Source of the DNA: Proteles cristata cristata
Lineage: Eukaryota; Chordata; Mammalia; Carnivora; Hyaenidae
NCBI GenBank assembly: GCA_017311185.1
Contig: JAESUZ010003282.1
Location: 620,001-684,000 of the forward strand
Length of the DNA stretch: 64,000 nt
Direction: 5' to 3'
The translations under genes were made by a program, and so were the position numbers. Below the pieces are notes generated by a model. It saw only the letters and a program-made list of their open reading frames with translations. It was not told the DNA's origin and searched no databases. Below are positions 57,471-64,000 of this stretch, one piece after another (position 1 is the stretch's first letter; each line of letters starts with the position of its first letter).

Positions 57471-58060
57471 TAATTGCAAGCATATAATAGAAAAGAATAG
57501 CACATATGGCTTTGAGAATTTTTAACTCTACAAACATCAGGTTTTTCTGATTGGTAAATACTTAGTAATTGTAGCAGGAATAGTAGGGGAGGGGTGGGAG
57601 TTGTGAGTACAGTAGCAGGATTAGCAGCGCCTTAATGTTGAGGTAGACATTTGTATGCAGAGATTTATTGGACACCACTTCCTGAAACAACACCTGTAAT
57701 GAGTTAAGAACCACAATTTGGCAGAGGGAAATGCTGAACTCTGATGTAGTGGCAGCAAAGAACTCAGCCATCTCAGATTGCGCTCAGAAATTACAAAGCC
57801 TCGTCAAAAACAAAACAAAACAAAACCAAAACCAAAACCAAACCAAAACAAAAAAAACCCTCAAACTGTCTTGTTTTGAGGCAGGAGTTAGTGGCCTTTT
57901 TGAGTTTTTTGTCAGCAAATGCTCCTGGAAAGGGGCATAATCTTGGGCAAGGTGGCTCTCCTTGGCCTTAGCAATTGTGGGGAAGTGGAAGTTCTGGGGG
58001 GGCATATACTACGGATTTGACTATAGTTCATTGCTTGTGTTGCTCAGATCCTGTTGTTTC
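57471..58060. other. Unassigned, contains an (AAAAC)n run
   Basis: An AAAAC/ACCAA simple repeat lies at about 57808-57858. Minus-strand frames of about 70 codons flank it. I considered a decayed retroviral relic and could not support it. Confidence 0.4.
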
Positions 58061-58069
58061 ATTTTATTT

Positions 58070-58281
58070 AAAATTTTAAATGTTTATTTTATTTTTGAGA
58101 GAGGGAGAGACAGAATGTGAGGGGGAGGGGCATACAGAAAGAGGGAGGCACAGAATCCAAAGCAGGCTTCAGGCTCTGAGCTGTCAGCACAGAGCCCAGT
58201 GTGGACTCAGACCCACAAACGTTGACATCATGACCTGAGCCAAAGTTGGCCGCTGAACTCACTGAGTGACCCAGGGGCTCC
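58070..58281 (-). mobile_element. CanSINE, minus strand, diverged
   Basis: Reverse-oriented copy: 'aatgtttattttatttttgagagagg', 'caggctctgagctgtcagca', 'gtgtggactcagacccacaaa' and end 'ctgagtgacccaggggctcc'. Many substitutions and lost CpGs indicate age. Confidence 0.9.
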
Positions 58282-58568
58282 TAGAACCTGGGGCTTTACA
58301 TAATTCGAAAAATCTAGGAACAACTCTTCCAGGATTCTTCTTGGGGAAAAATTAAAAATTTAGTATGGTTTCTGCTACAACACTTAGTCTTGGAGGCTGT
58401 AAGAGATATTCATCATCCCTCCTATTCTAGATTCCTGGTGCCCATGGCTAACAACTCCTATGATCTAACATATTACTGTGGTGATATAACCCTGGCCCTC
58501 GACCCTCAGGTTTTGAGGATTGGACATAATGCACTTTTCAAGCTATGGTGACTATACCTGTTCATTTA

Positions 58569-58584
58569 AAATTAAAATTATACA
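58569..58584. repeat. Target-site duplication, left copy
   Basis: 'aaattaaaattataca' is repeated exactly at 58801-58816. Confidence 0.93.
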
Positions 58585-58800
58585 GGGGCGCCTGGGTGGC
58601 TTAGTCGGTTAAGCGTCCGACTTTCGCTTAGGTCATGATCTCGCGGTTCGTGGGTTCGCCCCGCGTCGGGCTCTGTGCTGACTGCCAGCTCAGAGCCTGG
58701 GGCCTGTTTCAGTCTGTGACTCCCTCTCTCTCTGACCCTCCCCTGCTCACACTGTCTCTCTCTCTCTCCTAGAAATAAACATTTTTAAAAAATAAAAATT
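58585..58800 (+). mobile_element. Young CanSINE with perfect target duplication
   Basis: Young-subfamily copy with intact A box and 'actttcgcttaggtcatgat'. The B box has lost three bases ('tgggttcgccccgcgtcggg' lacks the usual 'gag' of 'ttcgagcccc'), which may impair Pol III transcription. It ends 'ctagaaataaacattttt' and is flanked by an exact 16-bp duplication. Confidence 0.97.
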
Positions 58801-58816
58801 AAATTAAAATTATACA

Positions 58817-60554
58817 AAGAGTATCAGTCAGCTTGGTACGATCTTCCCTTTTCTGCTAGGAACATGGTTTCTTTCCTACCTACCTACTGACCTTTTGGTA
58901 CAATGAACCTAAAGGAATTGGTGGCAAAGTGTCTTCAAACTTAATAGGACTTTGGCAATGTTTGCTGGTAGAAGTGTCCTCTACCCTAGAAACAAGGATC
59001 TCTGTTCTCTCTCAACATAGAAATGCAAGGATGTCCCTGGGAATAATGATCAGTGAAGTCTTTTCTCTTTGTATCTAATATTCCAGACCTGTGACCCACC
59101 AGCCAATCTTATGGAGCAAATTAAAATTTGAATTGACTCTTCAGGGTTGTTCAAAATTGAAGTCAGTTTCCTGAGCTTTTATCCTTCAACATTAGATAAC
59201 ATAAGATAGCCAGGTATCTTATCACTTACCACTTATCACTTATCCAGCCCTCCCTGCACTAGCATCCATTCTTGCCTACCAAGTTTTGTTTATCAATCTT
59301 TCAATGAGTATCAGAAAATTCAGTACAAGCCAGTTATACACAAGAGCGAAAAAAATAGTTTGATCGTCAAAGAATTTATAAAAATTTTGAGAAAACTGAT
59401 GTTATCTTGGAATATTTTCGCAACAATATTTTCTTGTGATCACCTTGCATTTAATTCATGCTTTGCTCAAAATATTAGCATTTGATTGCAATTTAAATGA
59501 GATGTTTTAAAACCAAATAATTTTATTTAAGAATTCTTAGCTCAAAATTCAAGTTCTCAAGCTTTAAGACAATTTATTGAATTTTTAAATAAATTTTGCT
59601 CAAATAACAATTACTTCCCATTATGACTTCATATATAGAAATGGGCACAGATCCTATGTGTGTGAAATATATTTTTATATAGTTTTAGTCATTTTCTAGT
59701 GTTCCTCTATTATAGAATGGTTAAAAAGTTTATTCAGATTTTATTTTTTTAAAAAAAGTTTAAACATGTCTAAGATACAAGTCCATTAAAAGTAATAGAA
59801 GGAGTTAGAGATCAGCTCTAAGCAAAGCCTTTGCAAAGGAATTTATCTTCCAAGTATCCACCTCTTCTGGAAGATAAGAAAGGTTTTCTTGACCAAAATA
59901 ATGGAGATTGTTAACTAAATGTCATGTCAAGCAAATTCAAATTTTATATCACATTGTTGTTTCTTATAAATAAATTTGACAAGAACACTGTCAACTTCTC
60001 TGATGATACAGCACTTCCAAGATCTCTGTTGTGCTTTCTGATTAACAGATTTAAATATATGGTTTATTGGAAGAAACAATGACTGGGAATCAAAACAGCT
60101 ACTGATTCAGATTCTAGAATAGCTATTCCCCAGCCTTCTAATGAAAGATGAAGCTGGTATTTGACTTTATGACATCATTATTACACATTAGATTTGTAGA
60201 GTTGACAATAGAGGGCCAAGAATTTGTCATTAGGTTTTCCTGGAAATGATAGGGCCAACCTGAGATCAGGATAGCAACATCTTGGAAGGAGTCCAGAATT
60301 TACTTCCTTTGTTATTGAAACCCCACTCAGTTATTAACTGGTTTCACTTCAGTTATCAGCAGCATATCTGCTTATATCTCTGGATATTAAACTTGTAGAA
60401 GGAGTAATTTATTTGTCTCTTTCCATACAAAGACTAGTAACATGCTTCACACATAGCCACCGTTCCTGTATTTAATAAAAATAGCATTTTGATTTTACAT
60501 CGTAAATTTTGGCCACAACATGTTTTAATCCACCAAACACCTTATATTTTAGTC
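58817..60554. other. No recognised feature
   Basis: AT-rich DNA. A small imperfect repeat of 'cttatcactta' lies at 59217-59243. No gene is supported. Confidence 0.45.
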
Positions 60555-60627
60555 AGTCAAAATGATATTTATTGAACATTGATCATGTAGTCACTGTGCT
60601 TAATGTGTATGTATGTGCTTAGGTTTG

Positions 60628-60660
<33 letters not shown>

Positions 60661-60706
60661 AATTCTCATTGCTTTTTAAATGAATAAATATGCAAAAAAA
60701 AAAGTT
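60555..60706. repeat. Tandem duplication, unit 1
   Basis: Runs from 'agtcaaaatgatatttattg', through (GT)n of about 29 bases at 60630-60658, to 'ataaatatgc' plus A10. Outside the GT and A runs it is essentially identical to unit 2. Confidence 0.95.
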
Positions 60707-60779
60707 AGTCAAAATGATATTTATTGAACATTGATCATGTAGTCACTGTGCTTAATGTGTATGTATGTGCTTAGGTTTG

Positions 60780-60831
<52 letters not shown>

Positions 60832-60871
60832 TCTCATTGCTTTTTAAATGAATAAATATGCAAAAAAAAAA
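60707..60871. repeat. Tandem duplication, unit 2
   Basis: Second copy directly adjoining the first, same orientation. The GT run is longer (about 47 bases at 60782-60828) and the A-run is 11. A further 'agtcaa' follows, matching the start of the unit, so the junctions share a short microhomology. Confidence 0.95.
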
Positions 60872-60877
60872 AGTCAA

Positions 60878-61655
60878 GGAGAGTTTGTTATAGGCTAATT
60901 TGTCAATGGATGCTCAATGGAAAACGCAGAACTTGAGCTCCCCTTTGAGGGTAGAGAAATAGACAGCAACATCCTCAATATTTGGATAGGGACAATCACA
61001 CAGTAAAAGAACTTTGCCTTGACAAGGAGCTAATGTACAAAGTGTTCCCACTGTCATCTTAGTAAACAGCTTGGTCCCTAAGGCTCTGAAGGAGAGTTTT
61101 GACTAATTGTGGCTCCCAGGAAAATTGGTAAATTGGGTTCAGACTGATATTTGCTTATAACTGGAATAGTCCCCAGGATTTTAAATATTACAAGATGTGT
61201 GTGTGCAACCGAGGGAATTAGGGTAGTTGAATGGGGAACTCAGCTGTCCCTAAGAGAAGTTCATGCCAATATCAGAGTGCAAAAACAATGATCATGTGGC
61301 TGTTGTTACTACTGTTACTACTAAACTTGATGAGTTTATATTTTGTTTTAATAGACACAGATTTTTATTGCCCAACATCCAACTCAATAACTTAATTTTC
61401 TGGGTGGACATTATTCATGTTGCTGCTGGCTGTTGTGCTCCACATAAAAAATGAACATGGTTGGTTGGGCCTCACTTCTAAAACTTTGAACAAAAAGCTA
61501 CCATGGAAATTTTACAACACATTTTAGGTCCCGAAGCCTGATTTACCTCTAATTAGTTAAACTTGTCAACAAATATATTGGGTAGGAAAGACAGGAAGGG
61601 ATATAGAGTTGTATCTGTAGAATAAGGTTCATCCTATGTTTCTGTCATATCTACT
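60878..61655. other. No recognised feature
   Basis: Unique-looking DNA, nothing supportable. Confidence 0.5.
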
Positions 61656-61659
61656 ATAA

Positions 61660-62130
61660 GGGACAATTTTGGACATCTTTTTATTATGGATATTTATAAA
61701 ATATGTAAACCTAGATAGAATAGTAAGATGTGTCCTCATATACCCCTCAGAAACTTCAGTAATTATCAATCCTTGGCAAATCCTGTTTCATCTGTGTGCC
61801 CACCCACCCCCTTTCTCTCCCTTAAAAATTATTTTAAAGCAGAATGCAGACAACATTTCATTTGATCTGTAAAACTTTAGTATTTATCTCTAAACCAGTA
61901 AGATTCTTATATATTTAACAGTACTATGGTATGACTTTAAAGGTGACAGGAAGACCTCTTCTCCTTAACCTGTTTATTTACCAGTGTCTGAAATTCCACA
62001 AACTTTGAAAGTTCCTTGTTGGAAGGTGAAATACCAACACTTCATTAGAACTATCACAACTAAAACCTTTCCGGTTATGATTTATTCAAGACATGGTACC
62101 TGAATTTGTGACTCAACAATTGGCCATTTT
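61660..62130 (-). mobile_element. Old LINE 3'-region relic, antisense (L1-like)
   Basis: The order 'ttcagtaattatcaatccttggcaaatcctgtttcatctgtg', 'cacccacccccttt', 'aattattttaaagcagaatgcagacaacatttcatttgatctg' and 'agtatttatctctaaa' is a common old mammalian repeat, which I believe is an L1 3' UTR in reverse. Confidence 0.5.
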
Positions 62131-62381
62131 TACAATTACTTCTAGAATAGGCACAGTCATCCAAGAAAGTTTAGAAACTGTGACAAATACCTTAAGATCC
62201 TAAGGTTATTGGTTACCTGAGTGTATAATAATAGTTACAAATGTGGCAGGCCACACAATGGTGGATGGTAGAAGTAGAATTCCAAGCCAGATCTCCCAAG
62301 GCCACCATCTTCTGGTTCTATCCCACCCCCTATCCCTTTCTTGAATAACTTTCCTAGAGCCTGGTAAGTATCACTGAAGTG

Positions 62382-62395
62382 TGGTTCTCCTTTCT
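62382..62395. repeat. Target-site duplication, left copy
   Basis: 'tggttctcctttct' is repeated exactly at 62627-62640. Confidence 0.95.
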
Positions 62396-62626
62396 TTCTT
62401 TTTTTTTTTTTTTAATATTTTTATTTATTTCTAGGAGAGAGAGAGAGAGAGACAGCGTGAGCAGGGGAGGGTCAGAGAGAGAGAGAGATACAGACTCTGA
62501 AACAGGCTCCAGGCTCTGAGCCAGCAGTCAGCACAGAGCCCGACGCGGGGCTCGAACCCACGAACCGCGAGATCATGACCTAAGTGAAAGTCGGACGCTT
62601 AACCGACTAAGCCACCCAGGCGCCCC
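62396..62626 (-). mobile_element. Young CanSINE with perfect target duplication
   Basis: Young-subfamily copy, minus strand: T-run tail, 'gacagcgtgagcagggga', 'cccgacgcggggctcgaacc', 'gaaagtcggacgcttaacc' and 'gccacccaggcgcccc'. The exact 14-bp duplication and long homopolymer tail indicate a recent insertion. Confidence 0.98.
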
Positions 62627-62640
62627 TGGTTCTCCTTTCT

Positions 62641-63600
62641 AGTCATCCCTGCTCAACCACCCCCGCACCTCCCCCTCACCCCCATGTCAAATGTGTTGGA
62701 TTCTCTAACATAGCAAAATAAATAAAACAGATAGATGTAGTTATGTTGTGTTTCAAAACAGATTGAAGTTTCAATTCTTGCTTCAAGTGCAGCATGATTA
62801 TTACCAGTTGTAGGGTATTAGAATTCTGAAAATCCCTCCCAAACTCAATGGCTTCCTCAAGATTTCTTGAGTTAATTTCCAGTGTGTATTGATCACTGAC
62901 CTTGAAGGAAATAAACTAGAAGGCATGCAAATTATTGTAGTCTGCAGCACCCTGAAGAGTATATAGAAGATGAAATTTGAAGTTTCTATGCCGAGCTGAG
63001 CACCCCATCCATCCTGATGAGTTAAGACAGAAGTTACTCTTAATTTTTTATAGGGAGGACTTTTTATGCACTGCATGCAAAAACTTTTCACCTGCTGCAG
63101 GAGGACAAGACTGTGCCAGTGAAGCTTGTGAGCTGTTGGCATGTGGAGGATGGTGAAGTTTGACAAAAACACCAGCTACTGCAGTTCACCCATTCCCGCC
63201 TTATCACCATCAGGACTCAGCACTGGGCAAGGAAGGGAATGCAAATTATGACCTATCATGGTTTGATGAAAGTAGAGCCTGAGATAAACTAGATGATTCT
63301 AAATGAAGAGCTTTCTGCTAACTCAATACAAATATGGAAAGTGGATTAAGATAGTCAATGTCCTGGAGGCTGTAGTTCTAATTTCTCACAAAACTTACAG
63401 TACTGATTGTTCCCCAGTTAACTAACTTACGCAAATCCCTCCCTTCCTTCCTTCTTTCCTTCTTCTTTTCCTTCCAAGTTTAGCTAAAGTTTTCCTTCCC
63501 TCACCGGTTTTGCTCGACTGCCATGGCCCTTAGGGATTGTTCTGTCTCTTCATTCTTATATAATTGATTGTCTTTTTCACTCTAGTGGGAAATTAGAAGG
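62641..63600. other. No recognised gene
   Basis: Unique-looking DNA with a CCTT-rich patch at about 63437-63475. The 123-codon minus frame at 62801-63172 has no motif. Confidence 0.5.
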
Positions 63601-63620
63601 TACCTTATAATAATTAATTT

Positions 63621-64000
63621 CTTTTTTTTTTATTTATTTATTTTTTATTTTTTATTTTTTATTTTTTACAAATAGTTTATTGTCAAATTCGTTTCCACAT
63701 AACACCCAGTGCTCATCCCCACAAGTGCCCTCCTCCATGCCCACCCCTCCTCCCCCCCACATCCACCAGTCCTCAGTTTTTGTCAGCATTCAAGAGTCTC
63801 TCATGGTTTGCCTCTCCCCCTTTCCCCCACCATTTCCGCCCTTCTTCTCCCCTTGGTCCTCTGTTAAGCTCCTCCTAATCCTCCTATACGTGCACACATA
63901 TGATATTTGTCTTTCTCTGCCTGACTTATTTCGCTCAGCATAGCACCCTCAAGGTCCATCCATGTTGCTACACATGGCCAGATTTCATTGTTTCTCATTG
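63621..64000 (-). mobile_element. Young carnivore L1 3' end, continues past the window
   Basis: A T-rich tail (63621-63667) leads into the antisense L1 3' UTR: 'acaaatagtttattgtcaaa', 'aacacccagtgctcatcccc', 'cacaagtgccctcctcc' and 'tgcctgacttatttcgctcagcatag'. The start is the reverse complement of the L1 end at 500-516. The rest, including any ORF2, lies beyond base 64000. Confidence 0.93.

Noticed and set aside
57562..58005. Decayed endogenous retroviral coding region on the minus strand
   Set aside because: Two frames of about 70 codons flank a simple repeat, but I could not identify a retroviral motif, LTRs or primer-binding site.
63680..63943. 87-codon Pro/Ser-rich frame
   Set aside because: It lies in the antisense 3' UTR of a young L1.

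Overview
This 64 kb window looks like AT-rich, non-coding nuclear DNA of a carnivoran mammal, most likely a feliform (cat-side) species. The main evidence is about 20 tRNA-Lys-derived CanSINEs of the feliform type. They have an A box like 'tggctcagtcggttaag', a B box like 'ggttcgtgggttcgagcc', then a CT-rich stretch and an AATAAA-rich tail. Carnivore-type L1 3' ends are present at both edges of the window. The youngest SINE subfamily and the L1 3' terminus ('gacaataaactatttgt') do not match the domestic-cat versions as I remember them. A non-cat feliform (civet, mongoose, hyena or similar) is therefore a reasonable but unproven guess.

I can support no protein-coding gene. The longest open frame is 151 codons, and the open frames fall in SINEs, simple repeats or unremarkable AT-rich DNA. 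The one place with a gene-like layout is 9371-9750: a splice-acceptor-like site, about 70 open codons, a stop and a canonical AATAAA poly(A) site. It is reported as a low-confidence terminal-exon candidate. The only RNA gene-derived sequence is a decayed U6 snRNA pseudogene near 16.5 kb.

Layout. 0-19 kb: a SINE-L1 composite at the left edge, MIR fragments, paired minisatellites around a CA repeat at 2.5 kb, a Tigger-like DNA transposon relic, an L1 3' end split by a SINE at 8 kb, a large polypyrimidine tract at 13.4 kb, two young SINEs and the U6 pseudogene. 19-24 kb: a 2.2 kb 5'-truncated L1 flanked by diverged direct repeats of about 190-210 bp, a GC/CpG-rich island of unknown origin inside an older repeat, and L2 relics. 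24-38 kb: mostly repeat-poor DNA with an inverted SINE pair at 27.4-27.9 kb and a few SINEs and MIRs. 38-49 kb: possible LTR relics, SINEs (including a tandem pair that reused one target) and an ancient L1 3' end. 49-55 kb: a repeat-poor block, then an unusually long L2 relic (about 1.8 kb) split by a SINE. 55-64 kb: SINEs, a recent 152-165 bp tandem duplication carrying a GT microsatellite, an old L1-like 3' end, a young SINE with a perfect target duplication, and a young L1 3' end running off the window.

The biology visible here is retrotransposition history rather than genes working together. I found no previously undescribed system. The most unusual items are the long direct repeats flanking the L1 at 19-22 kb, the CpG-rich island at 22.2 kb, the exon-like block at 9.4 kb, the SINE-L1 composite at the left edge and the coherent young SINE subfamily.
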